From the NCBI GenBank assembly GCA_033030425.1, contig JAUFSD010000024.1, positions 1,054,001 to 1,118,000 of the forward strand: 64,000 nt of DNA. Direction: 5' to 3'. This DNA comes from Verpa conica. Its lineage: Eukaryota; Ascomycota; Pezizomycetes; Pezizales; Morchellaceae. The notes beneath the pieces were generated by a model that ran no database searches, was not told where the DNA came from, and was given only the letters and a program-made list of their open reading frames with translations. This document shows positions 32,811 to 43,674 of this stretch, in pieces (the stretch's first letter is position 1; each line of letters opens with the position of its first letter). A program made the position numbers and the translations under genes.

Positions 32811-33749
32811 CTAATCACAACCCTCATACCTAGTAACTAAAGCATAGTAGACAAGTGTCGGAGAAACCGTCTCGACACAAACCCTAACGCATGACGCATT
32901 CTTGAGAGTATTACCAACAATCACATCCCACGCAAGTTCACCACCCTGCACACCAGAGTAAACAAATACCCGCTCCGACTGCCTCTGGATGTAGATTCCC
33001 GTAACAAGCTCTTCTTCAAGTAGCGTATAGCGCAACTGCATAAGCGCAAAAACTATCCCAAGAGGCGGTGGATATGCTGAATTAAACCATATGTCGCTAT
33101 CAGTCATCCTTGCTGTGAGATTAGGGTCGGTACCAAAGATAATATTTAGTTCATCGGACGATGGAGTAGCCGGCGACACATCCGGTACTGATATCGGAGA
33201 CAATACACTCTTCAAATGTGTAAGTATGTCTTATAGAAGCCAACGCTCGGGGGGCATATATACCTTAGCTCTCCTAGAACTGTTGAGTGAGTCTTGAGAT
33301 AGAGTTCTAGATAATCGCTCACTAGAGACTGTAGACATCGTTTCGGCCAACTTTACCCTACAACTAGCACAAGACACAAAAGGGGACCCATCTTCTCCGT
33401 ACCCAAAGTGGATATTAGGGTCTCCGGTATGCAACACCCCACAACTAACGCAGCGTAGTCCACTCCCGACTAAGCACATAACACGCCCATTACCGCACAA
33501 TCCATCTTCTTCTTCCTCGACTGTGGAAACACCGACTTGGTGGAACATCAGACAGTCGACGCAATACCTGGAACGGTATCCGCGACACCAATGACATCGG
33601 ATATCACGTCTTCCATCCTTGAGCAGATTAAAAGCACTGGATACGTAGAATAAATGACAACCCGAGCATACCTTTCCTTCACTGAAACTTCTTTTCGGCT
33701 CGGTTATTGAAAGATGTGTAGAAACCTGGTTGGCATGGGGAGAGCTCAT
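32811..33749 (-). CDS. Cys-rich, probable multi-zinc protein, function unknown
   Basis: Exon 33264-33749 and exon 32811-33209 join across a 54-base intron to 294 residues. The first 140 residues hold five paired or clustered Cys motifs: C-S-G-C, C-H-W-C, C-V-D-C, C-V-S-C and C-A-S-C, with further single Cys and His residues between, suggesting two or three zinc sites. Then comes a short Ser/Arg-rich hinge (S-S-E-R-L-S-R-T-L-S) and a Cys-poor C-terminal domain of mixed strand and helix (G-I-V-F-A-L-M-Q-L-R-Y-T-L-L). It resembles no family I can name; the regular CxxC spacing recalls treble-clef or RING-like cross-brace folds. A nuclear or ubiquitin-related role would be speculation. Confidence 0.68.
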
Positions 33750-35213
33750 TTGTTGGGGGGGGGGGGGGTGTAACCCGGGGGGTTGGTATACGGTTGTTCT
33801 CGTATGGAGCGTGTATGGTGCGCTGTGAAGGATTTTTATAAGGTGGTAGTGAGGTGGTTATGGTCTTGAGTCCCGCTAACCAGTTATGTCTGACAACGGG
33901 ACTAGGGTTGGTTGTATTGATTTCTAGTCTCTGCATAGACTCGGGTGTCTGGATCAACGTTTAACCAGTGTGGTGTATTTCGTTATGGGATTGAGTAATG
34001 TGTTAGGGATGAGCACCTCTGATCCTGAATAGTTAAGCGTACATGAGGGGGTATAACAGAATGGTAAGAATTTGACTTGTAGGGCGATGGAGGTGGTAGA
34101 TTAGTGTATATCTACACTACCTTGACTTATCTCGAAGGTGTAGATTATATTGTTGAACTGTATTTAGGTTGGGTTGGAATTAAATCTGCTTCTGCAGGAG
34201 TGGGATCCCAGCACCGTTCCAGGTGTAGGATACATGTATTTTTTCATAAAGAGAATGGGGTAGCTGGTATACACTAATTAAGAAACCGACTAAGCTTTGG
34301 TTATACAAACGTATGTGCAGATATCATAAAGCTTGTTAGGTATCTAGGCCCTATGGGCTCTATGTACATCATAAAGTCTCACTCGATTTCTGCGAATATC
34401 CAGTGTTGTAGATCTTGAATGAATCTATCATAAGTACATACAGTGTTGTAGATCTTCCTAAATAGCCCGGATCTTCACCTTGTCATTTCGGCGAGACCTC
34501 CACAGCGGGCCGACCACGGCCCAATATGGGAGGATATATAGGAGTAGGAATACGGCCCTAGGGCAGTAATAGACAATCGTGCTTCCTATTTCCCACATCC
34601 AGGACCTTTTTTTCTTTTGTTTTCACCGATTATTACGTGAGCCCTTGGGCTATGGTAGGGGTATCCAGGATTTGAGTGAATGAATAAATTAATCAGACTG
34701 TCAAATATATTATATAGTAACATACAGGCGTCAGATACTACGTTTCCCATATTTGAATAGAATACTCACGAGCGAGTGAAATCCGATGTACATGTAGTTA
34801 CACGTGTACACAGTTCAAGGTTATCTTTAATTGATTTGGAAATTTTTATAATCTCCAGCGTTCTATCACTCTTCACTACCGGTACTGTCCCTATAAATGC
34901 ACGAGTAGCCCGATACCAAATATTTCTAGCTACGAGTGCAAGAGATCTAATGTTTTTCCATTATCTATTTCACTTGATATGTATGGGTGGATTTGTCTAA
35001 TCATAAGTCGGTCACATCGACTTTGGTCCTGATTAAAGGCACCGATGAATCCACAAGCTAGACGAAAAAGCGATGCATTTTCTTTCCCGTTAACAACAAC
35101 CACAACAGCCCTGCCTGAACCATTCTTCACGATCCCATAAATTAGACCCAACCTCTGCTAACATCACTATCCTCTCAGTTGAATACCCGCACCTACAGAA
35201 ACACACTGGTCCA
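33750..35213. other. Intergenic, about 1.5 kb
   Basis: Divergent promoter region between the Cys-rich gene (minus) and the Sfk1/DRAM gene (plus). It contains a run of G near 33.76 kb just upstream of the minus-strand start and a 16-base direct repeat (CAGTGTTGTAGATCTT) at about 34.4 kb. No supported ORF. Confidence 0.5.
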
Positions 35214-36428
35214 ATGCCAGAATCTTCAAACTCTAGTCTTAGCAATGATAGACACAGCAATGAGAACCCGGAAACGAAAAAATTTAAAGATAATTTCCCT
35301 TTCTGGATCTTCCCTCTCATCGGCGCAGCTGTTTGGTTCTGTAAGAAAACTCCTGACAGTCTCACTGGGGATTGAATATGAATAAGGCTGATGAGAGACC
35401 TGAAACCGGTGCCCTCTCGTTAGCTATGCTCTGGTCTTTAATGATTATCTGGCTATCCCAACGACAACCCAGGTATAGTCACATGAAAGTGGACCAGCGG
35501 GTGGCATATATCTCAGACATTGGTATTCCCTGAATCCTGCTCCCTTTATCTGTGCTGATCTCAGCTGATCCCCGGTAGGTGCCAATGTGTTGAAGCCCTT
35601 CTTTGTAGCAGGATGCACAATCACAGCAGTGATGTTCTCGGCATCCTTGTTCTCAGTTCGTATGTTAGGCTCTAGCACTTCGGATCTACAGCAGATGGAT
35701 TACTGACAGTGGTATCCATGGCTCAGGTTATAATCATGCCCTAGTCGGAGATGTTGAGAGATTATACGATAATATATCAATTGGCGCTGGTGTGATAGGT
35801 TCTATAGGGCTAATCTCGCTGTCAACCTTTGACCTAGCACACCATCACGACCTACACTTCTTCTGTTTACTAGTCTTTATGATTGGTATGAATCTTTACC
35901 TGTCGGGTGTGATTTACCTACATCTGCTCAGACCTTCTAGGTGTTGCTCTATCGGCGGTATCTACTGTCTATGAATACAACCACCTTGGGAGGAAGTTTG
36001 AAGACTTTGAGATCCTAAGGGTTATCTACTTTGTCAAAATCTCCCTCATCGTGATTGAGGTTTGCTTGTGAGTTTAAATTAATTGCTACGGTTAGACTTT
36101 CTGGAAGCCTTGGTAGCTAATTGATTAGGTCAATCCTGATGGCTGGGTCTCTATTGGGGAAATGGTACCTTGCTGCGACATGTACTGAATGGGGTTTGCT
36201 CCCGCACCTTGAGAATATTCTTTTCGGGAGTTACGAAAGCTTACAAGACCACGTTGGGTAGCGAGCGCCTATGTCTATACATTCTACCTACTTTCTTATT
36301 TCTTCGACCTTGGCCCACTTGCTAGAACAAAAGACCAAGAGGACATCTTACGGAGGTTGAATGCTCAGCAAAACCCTCCATCTAATGATCTATCCAGTAT
36401 AGCTGAGACGACCAGTCAAGAAAGCTGA
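35214..36428 (+). CDS. Sfk1/DRAM/Frag1-family polytopic membrane protein
   Basis: Seven short exons (35214-35340, 35424-35522, 35579-35659, 35727-35885, 35932-36067, 36129-36193, 36262-36428) join in phase to 277 residues. Six hydrophobic segments are visible, starting F-P-F-W-I-F-P-L-I-G-A-A-V-W. Family signs: a short polar loop Y-I-S-D-I-G-A after the first helix, S-L-S-T-F-D-L-A-H-H-H-D-L-H after the third or fourth helix, Y-E-Y-N-H-L-G, then L-R-V-I-Y-F-V-K-I-S-L-I-V-I-E and the end S-Y-F-F-D-L-G-P-L-A-R-T-K. The cytosolic tail is Gln/Ser-rich. Yeast Sfk1 works at the plasma membrane with the PI4-kinase Stt4 and in lipid asymmetry; animal DRAMs act in autophagy. Which role applies is not visible. 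No long single frame reveals this gene, since every exon is under 170 bases. Confidence 0.85.
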
Positions 36429-38133
36429 TGCATGCATCTATTGTTTCTAATGATCATGGGCCAGGCGGGACTTTTATAACGGTGGGTTATGGTGACTCCG
36501 GTTAGGATAGAGGATTTTATTGAAGAGATGGATCCCCACTTGAATAGAGACTGTAATTAGGTACTTGGAGAGTGAATCGTTCTTTACCGCTACTAGTGGG
36601 TGTAGATATTAGCTACAGCTCATTATAGTATCCAATACGTCATCCCTAGTGAACATTGTGGGGGTGAATGACCCATAGATTTAGTAAATCCAGATACATA
36701 TCTCCGCCATGTGAAATACCTGTGGTCACAATTATGCTCGTGTGCCAGCGTAGATAATTACGTTTTAGTAAGCTTGAAATGTGCTATAGGTGGAGTTTAA
36801 CTAGTGGGGTCTCATAATACCAAATCAACACAGCGACTCCCACGGCTCAGAATACCTCTCAAGATTCCTCAATATATGTGAAGTAAGGATATTTTTTGAA
36901 ACACTTGATTTCACATTACTACTTCCTGACTCGTACGAATATGGAAATATTAGATAGCTCAGTGCTTAGGTCTTTATAAGATCACAAAAAAAACCCTATA
37001 GGCAATTCAAGCAACCAAGAACGAAGTATTAAACAGCAATAGGGCAGCTTCCTAAGCGCTTGGGGGGTATAAAACAATTTTTCTCTCAGCCCTAGAAATG
37101 TCAATAGTGTTTTAAGACTGACAGAAACACTAAAGTACACCAAATATCACCCTAATCTACCTAAAGGGACCTGTGGTAGAAGAGACGATTGATTGTTCAA
37201 GAGAGAGGGGGAGGAGTATCCTATCGATATATCTAAAGAAAAGACTCTAACTCATGGTTCACCTGGATCTTCATGTTTTTTTTATTTCAAAGTATTTATT
37301 GTGTTTTATGTTATTTTTTGTTTAAGGGCCGTGACGGCCCCTTGGCCGGAAGGCTCTAAATGTATAATCAATCAGCCTGGATCCCCCCGAGCGCAATCAC
37401 GTGATCCTCCCCCGTGATCTTCCGTAGTTATCCTTATTAGGAAGCATCTATAATAGGATACGTACGTTATTGTTTTTTTATCAATGGTTTAATGAAACAA
37501 AAGAAATAGTAGAATCTGTAACTACAATAATCGCTATATATATAACTAAGAAATAAGAAGAAACCTCCGCTTAGATAAAATCTTAAAATAACAAATCAGT
37601 CCCTCCACATCAAAGTCTAGTACATCTTCCGTAAAGTTTACCAAAAATGCTACTTCCACCCTTTCCTTCCTTCCTTCGATGTACTCTAGCAGCCCGACAC
37701 AGTACCTAGCAGTCTCGTACATCGTAAGCGAAGTGCTCTGTTCTAGCGCCTTGGTAAGAGACCTAAGCAGCCAGGCCGTGCAACTCCCGTCCAAGGTACT
37801 TGGATGGTCGTTGACCCTTCCACTGCCCTGTAACCCTTATCTTGATTTTGGGTGCCCCAACATACCCCTGTACCTACAAGCAGTTTCACCTGTAGATGCC
37901 AATCCCATAATAATAAAAAAAGTGGTATCTCCTTGAAATAACCCATCCACCCACAAAACATCAAATAATAATCCTTAGATAAATATCGGAAATAGATAAG
38001 AGAAAGACATGCAGTCATGAGTCATAACGTGAGGCCAATGAACTAGTGCATCCGTTAACCCGGATCTAGACGTATCCACAACAGTTAGGATGGTTGAGGT
38101 ATTGGAGACTTCAATCTAAGCAGGAAGTCAGAC
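36429..38133. other. Intergenic with one possible orphan exon
   Basis: About 1.7 kb between the Sfk1/DRAM gene and the SRA-YDG gene. Most is AT-rich and featureless; a minus-strand frame at 37546-37830 is annotated separately as a possible exon. Confidence 0.5.
37546..37830 (-). CDS. Possible exon of an unknown gene
   Basis: A minus-strand frame with protein-like composition (W-L-L-R-S-L-T-K-A-L, Y-E-T-A-R-Y-C-V-G-L-L-E-Y-I, V-A-F-L-V-N-F-T-E-D-V-L) opens just after an acceptor-like TTACAG at its upstream end, so it could be the last exon of a small gene. I could not find a convincing first exon. It may be a relic or chance. Confidence 0.3.
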   Translation of the reverse strand, partial: QGSGRVNDHPSTLDGSCTAWLLRSLTKALEQSTSLTMYETARYCVGLLEYIEGRKERVEVAFLVNFTEDVLDFDVEGLICYFKILSKRRFLLIS

Positions 38134-38922
38134 CTAGGTCCTCCCGTTCAGCTTACGCTGCTCCCAATTTACTAGCGTCTCTCGATCTGGTTTATGCCTC
38201 TGAATTGGTGGCTGATCGTCTAATTTCTCGAGGAGGAATTCATAGTTTCCTTCTCCTTTCGGACTGGCAGTGAACCTTCGGCGGGTTGGTTGATATTCTT
38301 TAACCTTATACAGGCCATCGTATCGACACCCTCTACTAGGAGCAAACCTCCCACTTTGGGCTCCACGTATTACCCGAACGGGGTTCCCAGTCTTGAAGCT
38401 CTGCATGAGGTAGCTTGTGTATCTACTTGGTATGCCTTTGTCTTTGGCGTCTGTGCCACTATACCACAACTTATCCCCGTCATCTTGATCGTTATAGAGC
38501 CCGTTCGTGACGATGCTGTACGCTCCATAACCCGCTTTTCCGTATATGCCGGCTTGCGACACACCATGGCATCCTTCTTTACGCATCATATCTCGACTAG
38601 GCCAACAGTCACCAGCTACCAGACCAAGGTCTCCAGGGCCAGCACTACGGTAGGATGTCTCGTTATGTGGAGCATCCCATACCCCACGTTTCCAACGGGC
38701 GAGGAGACGATCGGCGTCTAACCGGATTGGCTGACTGATGTCAGTGTTGGTAGATATTTTCTCGAGGATTTCCTCAAGGCCGAGCTTGCTAACGAGCTCT
38801 TTGGAAATTTCGGGGGCTGGCAGCCAGGAAATTTTGTCTATTTGGTTCTTGATATTTTTCTCATCGAGGGTTCGCATGCTGAGAGATTTGAGAAGGGCAT
38901 TTGTTCGCTCTTCGAGAGCCAT
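38134..38922 (-). CDS. SRA-YDG domain protein with TFIIS-N-like N-terminus
   Basis: A single-exon frame of 262 residues. Residues 1-82 form a five-helix-like segment ending L-D-A-D-R-L-L-A-R-W-K-R-G-V-W, the pattern of the TFIIS N-terminal (LW) domain, where a Trp-Lys pair closes the bundle. Residues about 97-215 are an SRA-YDG domain: L-V-A-G-D-C-W at the start, G-V-S-Q-A-G-I-Y-G and G-Y-G-A-Y-S-I-V-T-N-G-L-Y in the middle, W-Y-S-G-T, P-V-R-V-I-R-G, then the name motif R-Y-D-G-L-Y-K-V at 200-207. SRA domains bind hemi-methylated or hydroxymethylated DNA in UHRF1 and plant SUVH proteins. No RING, SET or nuclease domain is attached. Function in fungi is unsettled; a chromatin reader is inferred. 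The 5' leader has a 20-base tandem repeat. Confidence 0.88.
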   Translation of the reverse strand: MALEERTNALLKSLSMRTLDEKNIKNQIDKISWLPAPEISKELVSKLGLEEILEKISTNTDISQPIRLDADRLLARWKRGVWDAPHNETSYRSAGPGDLGLVAGDCWPSRDMMRKEGCHGVSQAGIYGKAGYGAYSIVTNGLYNDQDDGDKLWYSGTDAKDKGIPSRYTSYLMQSFKTGNPVRVIRGAQSGRFAPSRGCRYDGLYKVKEYQPTRRRFTASPKGEGNYEFLLEKLDDQPPIQRHKPDRETLVNWEQRKLNGRT

Positions 38923-40688
38923 GGTTGATTGAGTTAAGGATTTGTAGTGGGTAGTTTGTGAAGGATTTGTTTACGGTTTGAAGGATGTGTTTACGGTTTG
39001 AAGGTAAGGGTGACGAGGTGGGGTGAAAACCCTGAATTTATAGACATGATGTCATGACTCATTCTTTTTGAATTTGGGTGTATATTGAGTCACATTTGCT
39101 GGAGCGGGGTTTCCTCCAATCACTGGTCATATGACCACACCGTGTTGTGGGATATGCAGGGAAAGACTATTGTTGCCATACCTGCGGATTTATTTGAATT
39201 TCTCCAGTTTTGTGGCAAATCGGTTGATCAGTAAGCAGTTTGTTTGATCCCTGCAGAACCACTCACCAATTCTTGCTACTCGATGAGTCATAGCGCCACG
39301 TGATTCTAGTAGATCAATACTTATCTAATGGGACAAGTCTTCTCACGTTATGAGCTACTATACTACCAGTTATATTAATACAATACTCTTACTTTTCATT
39401 TACTCCCTAGGTCATAACTTCGGGAATGATCGCATTAACCCTCCCTAGCTGTCTATATGTAGGCTACCCACTCCATCAAGTAGATAAGTCTCCTATATAG
39501 TACGCTCCACTTTTCCTATCCCATGGTCTGTAACTACCTGTCTTCGCACGGAGTTTCGTGAACCTTTATCGTTCTCCAAACTTGCATATAATAGTTGAAT
39601 GGAGCTTTTAAATATAATTGGTGATATGCGGGGTATGCAATAGTCTTTGAGCGGGACGGCATCACGTATACATAGTCCTGAAGGTACGAGTATGCATATT
39701 ATCGAGTACTCTATCGAAAAAACACTTACGGGGGACAAGATTGGGTTTTGTTTACCATGCGTACGCTTAAGGTACCCGCAGAGCCTCATTAAAGATCTAC
39801 TACATGTAGTTTATTACAACTAATCGGTACCTGTAGATCTACTCCTCAACAGGGTTAGATATGTATAAACTCTTAGTAACCGCTTTGTTCACCCCACGAT
39901 TTCAATAGTTGTAGATTACAAATTGATATTTCCGGCTGCATTAGGCTGGACGCCATTCCTGACATCACACTGAATTTTGTAAAAAGCACTCTCAGACCGT
40001 TCGATGTGATTTGTCTTCTCTTGCCCACGCTACGCCTATGCACTGCCCGAGGCTGTCCCAGGTCTGTATGAGGTATTTCCCGGCAAAGGGTTATATTCAG
40101 GGGCATAGAACACCTAGAAAATCAATCTAGCGTACAATCTCGATCCCATTTTACCCAAACAAAAAAGGTTAGGGAAATTTTTTTCTTTTTATGGGAACGC
40201 CTCAGGTTACACAAACTTTGGCAGAAACGGGTTTGCACCCCCACACTTAAGCCCTCCAAAAGACAACTTTATGCATAACTAACCTTGTTTTTGTTTCAAT
40301 CTTAAGTCTTTAATGCTAGTGAACAGTTTAAGAGCTGAAATCTATATTTGCTCCTCGATTCTGAGCCTGTTTCTTCACTGATGAGCCAATGACGCTTGCC
40401 AAGCGTACCCCACGATGTCTAAAAACCAGATCTCACAAACAAGATAACCAGGAATTTTGACAGTGATTTTCAGGCACATAGCCACATCTAGCATCCCTTA
40501 CACCACTGACGTGAGTTGCGAGGCTCGGCACACCTAAGGAACATAACAGTGGCTAAACCAAGGAATCATGTGGCTTTACCAGGCTACTGACGTCAACGCT
40601 CGTGTGTGCACGCGACACCAAAACCTCCCCCATAAAACGACACCATGATCCCCACTGTCTCAACATACATCTCGCTTCCTCTGTAGCA
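38923..40688. other. Divergent intergenic region, about 1.8 kb
   Basis: Lies between the SRA gene (minus) and the PIN-like carrier (plus). Minus-strand frames at 39493-39789 and 39873-40106 are open but show no domain, no splice logic and no homology that I recognise. Otherwise AT-rich promoter sequence. Confidence 0.5.
38961..39004. repeat. Tandem 20-base repeat upstream of the SRA gene
   Basis: AAGGAT(T/G)TGTTTACGGTTTG occurs twice head to tail and is followed by a further AAGG. It lies 38-82 bases upstream of the SRA start codon (which reads leftward), so it is probably in the 5' leader or core promoter. Confidence 0.8.
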
Positions 40689-42118
40689 ATGTCTTTATCT
40701 CTCAAAACCTCATTCATCGGTGCGTTACAGGCGTCGCTGTCGGTATTGCTAACATTATCGTATGGTGTCCTTGCCGCAAAATGGGAACTTATACATGATG
40801 GCTCTGTCAACGATATGTCGCAGCTCTGCGTCAAAATGTTCTTGCCAGCCCTACTGATTACGAACGTTGGGAGTCAGTTGAGTGTGGAGGCATTGCCAAA
40901 TTATATCCCAATCTTCGGTAGGTCTACACTAGGCAATCCTGACCCTGAACCTTCCTGATCTAATTTAATCTCGGGACTATAGTCTGGGCGTTGGCATATG
41001 CATTCATCTCTATTGGGATTGGTATGATCATTACAAAGGCTCTCAAACTCCCGTCATGGACCACTCCTGCAATAGCATTCAATAATACAACATCCCTTCC
41101 GCTGCTACTTGTTACTTCTCTCGCGTCAACAGGGATCTTAGAAACTATTGCCGGCGAGGATACGGATGGTGCATTGCAGCGGGCGAAGAGTTATTTCCTA
41201 ATCAACTCCATGGTCTCGAATACTCTTACTTTTGCCTTGGGTCCTCGTATTATGGATGGCCCCAAAGATGAGGAAGCAGAGGACGCAGACTCAAGCCATG
41301 TGGAAACGGAAGGCGAAGCGGATGAAGAAACATCTCTCCTCCCTCGTCCGGTCATCAATGGCACAAGGAAGGTCCAGCAATCAGCCCATACCCTGTTCAC
41401 CATGCTCCCACCGCGGATGCAGTCCTGCCTCTCTGCAGCCGCGGGGATTATGAACCCTCCTATGCAAGGTGCTATTATTGCTGCAATAGTTGGCCTTGTT
41501 CCTGCATTGCATAAGGCATTCTTTGACCATATGCAGGATGGTGGGTGGCTACATGCATGGTTAACGAACAGCATTAGCAATATTGGTGAGATTTTTACAG
41601 CGCTACAGATGTTTGTTGTGGGAAGTCAACTTTATAAGAGCTTTAGTGATAAAGAGGAGGTTGGAAGAATCCCGAATAGGGGCCTGGGAGCAGTATTTGT
41701 GGTACGGTTTCTGTTGTGGCCTGCGTGAGTCTCTATTTACTCCCGAATAATCTCTTGGAAGTTTAGTCTCTAGTTCATCGCGGAAAAAGCTGATTGTATG
41801 ACAGTATCTCAATACCCGCCGTTTATGGACTTGCAAAACACACAAACATCCTCGGAAGTGACCCTATTGTCTGGTTTACCATGATGCTGATGCCAGTCGG
41901 TCCACCAGCTATGATGTTGGGTGTATTGATGGAACTCAAGGATGCGCCGGATCCAGAGAAAATGGCTATTTCTAGAACTCTGACTGTATGTCATGGCCTT
42001 TCGTTTATAATTAATCTTTACTAATACTGAGATACAGTACTTCTACGCTGTTACGCCGGTCATCTGTCTGGCAGTTGTAGGATCGTTGAAAGCGTGCGAG
42101 GCTGTGCTCAATAAATAG
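40689..42118 (+). CDS. PIN-like auxin-efflux-carrier family membrane transporter
   Basis: Exons 40689-40917, 40983-41724, 41805-41985 and 42038-42118 join in phase to 410 residues. The fold is two hydrophobic halves around a polar loop. The first half has L-S-Y-G-V-L-A-A-K and L-C-V-K-M-F-L-P-A-L-L-I-T-N-V-G, the classical start of PIN-like/PILS carriers, then A-F-N-N-T-T-S-L-P-L-L, which matches the conserved N-x-x-x-(I/L)-P motif. The loop (about residues 185-235) is very acidic. The second half has N-P-P-M-Q-G-A-I-I-A and ends P-V-G-P-P-A-M-M-L-G, again typical. Fungal members are thought to sit in the ER or plasma membrane and move small organic anions; substrate is unknown. The start at 40689 is the first Met preceding the hydrophobic segment. 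Confidence 0.87.
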
Positions 42119-42458
42119 TATATCAGGAAGATATAAAGATAGGACTTTGTTCGTACGGTAGATCATTAGCGGCTTCGCTGGAGTTCTCCCTCTTGTTCAT
42201 AAGATTCGGGCCGGTTTTAAAGGACAAATGCAAAAGCGTGTCTATCTCTACGAATGATTGTGTGAAAGCCAAACCTAAACTCGCGAGATATCGTAGTTAC
42301 AGTAATAAGACCTTAAATATCATTACCCGCACGAGTGACTTCCAGTGAGGCAACCTCTAGCGCCGATCTTGGCTGGAAATCCCCATTCAATGACGTCATG
42401 AGATCTCGCATTATCTTCAAGATAGCAACCTCAAACCTCAATTCACACTTCAATCCCC
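42119..42458. other. Intergenic, nothing recognised
   Basis: About 340 bases between two plus-strand genes, holding the 3' end of the carrier gene and the promoter of the mitochondrial carrier. No repeat or ORF of note. Confidence 0.5.
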
Positions 42459-43572
42459 ATGTCGAATACTGATATTCTTCTTGTATGTGAGCCCCTATTT
42501 CTAGCCCTTCCACTATTAATAAAGTATAGGCCGGCGCAATAGCTGCGTTTACGGTCGACCTCCTAGTTTATCCCCTTGATACACTGAAGACAAGACTTCA
42601 AAACGAGAGCCCAACAACAGCAGCAGCAAGAAGCACATTTTGGAGAAACCCGCAGCTATACAAAGGATTATACCAGGGCGTAGGCAGTGTTGTTATTGCT
42701 ACTGCTCCTGCTGGTATGTGTACTCTTATCTGCTTCCCTAACAAGGGACTACGATGAGATGTGTTGTACTAGTATAAAGTATAACTAACCTTTAATAAAC
42801 AATAGCCGGCGTCTTCTTCACAACCTATGAATTCCTCCTCTCCCACACCAACTCCGCCGTGATCTCCTCCTCTATCGCCGAGATATGTTCCTGCGCAATC
42901 ATCACCCCCGCCGAAGTGATCAAACAGAACGCACAAGTCCTCACCAGCACTAGCACTTCCTCTTCTAAACCCTCCATCCCGCATGCAACTAAATCAGGTC
43001 TTACCAGCCTCGGTATCAACTCCTCGTCTCTTCAAGCATTGAGTAGGATTCCGAGAGTTACACATTTATGGAGAGGGTACATGACACTTGTTGGGCGGAA
43101 CTTACCGTTCACGGCGATGCAGTTCCCGGTTTTTGAGGCGCTCAAGAGGAGGTTACTTGATAAAGACTCTACACCGCTCAGGACGGGTCTGGGCGCGGGA
43201 GCGAGTGCTGGTGCGGCTGGGTGTGTTGCGGCTGTTATTACAACACCTATAGACGTTATCAAGACCCAGGTTATGCTCTCTGCGGGCGGCCGTGAGACAT
43301 CAGGTGGGGAAAAAAAGGTACTGGATAGTAAAGTCGAGCTGAAGGATGCTGTTGGTAGGAAAAGTGGGAATCGTGGGGAGGTGAAGAGTGTGGGACAGGT
43401 TGTGAGGGAGATCTGGAGGAATGAAGGGTGGATGGGCTTCATGAGGGGTGGTGCGCTCAGGGGTGGATGGACGGTGGTAGGTAGTGGGCTGTATTTAGGG
43501 AGCTATGAGGCAGCGAAAGTATGGTTGAGGAATGGGAGAGAGGAGAAGGAGAGGCAAAGAGTTACAATTTAG
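42459..43572 (+). CDS. Mitochondrial carrier, S-adenosylmethionine-carrier (Pet8/SLC25A26) type
   Basis: Exons 42459-42482, 42530-42713 and 42806-43572 join in phase to 324 residues. Three mitochondrial-carrier repeats are visible. Signatures: P-L-D-T-L-K-T-R-L-Q (repeat 1), T-P-A-E-V-I-K-Q-N (repeat 2) and T-P-I-D-V-I-K-T-Q (repeat 3), each P-x-(D/E)-x-(I/V/L)-K-x-(R/Q). Between repeats are L-Y-K-G-L-Y-Q-G-V-G-S, L-W-R-G-Y and G-F-M-R-G-G. The order P-L-D-T-L-K-T-R-L-Q with G-L-Y-Q-G-V-G-S and F-F-T-T-Y-E is that of yeast Pet8, which imports S-adenosylmethionine into the matrix. The loop in repeat 3 (Ser/Gly/Lys-rich, about 45 residues) is longer than usual. Substrate assignment is by pattern only. 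Confidence 0.85.
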
Positions 43573-43674
43573 AATAGTGCGGTTATGGTGGGTTATATTG
43601 TCTTGGTACTGTGGTGACTTAGATCTGTTTGGGTTTGTGTAGAAGTAGAGTTTTAGAAATGTAAGTAAATCAAT

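Noticed and set aside
39493..40106. Minus-strand frames of 77-98 codons between the SRA and PIN-like genes
   Set aside because: Examined as a possible gene, but no family, no splice pattern and no start context support it.
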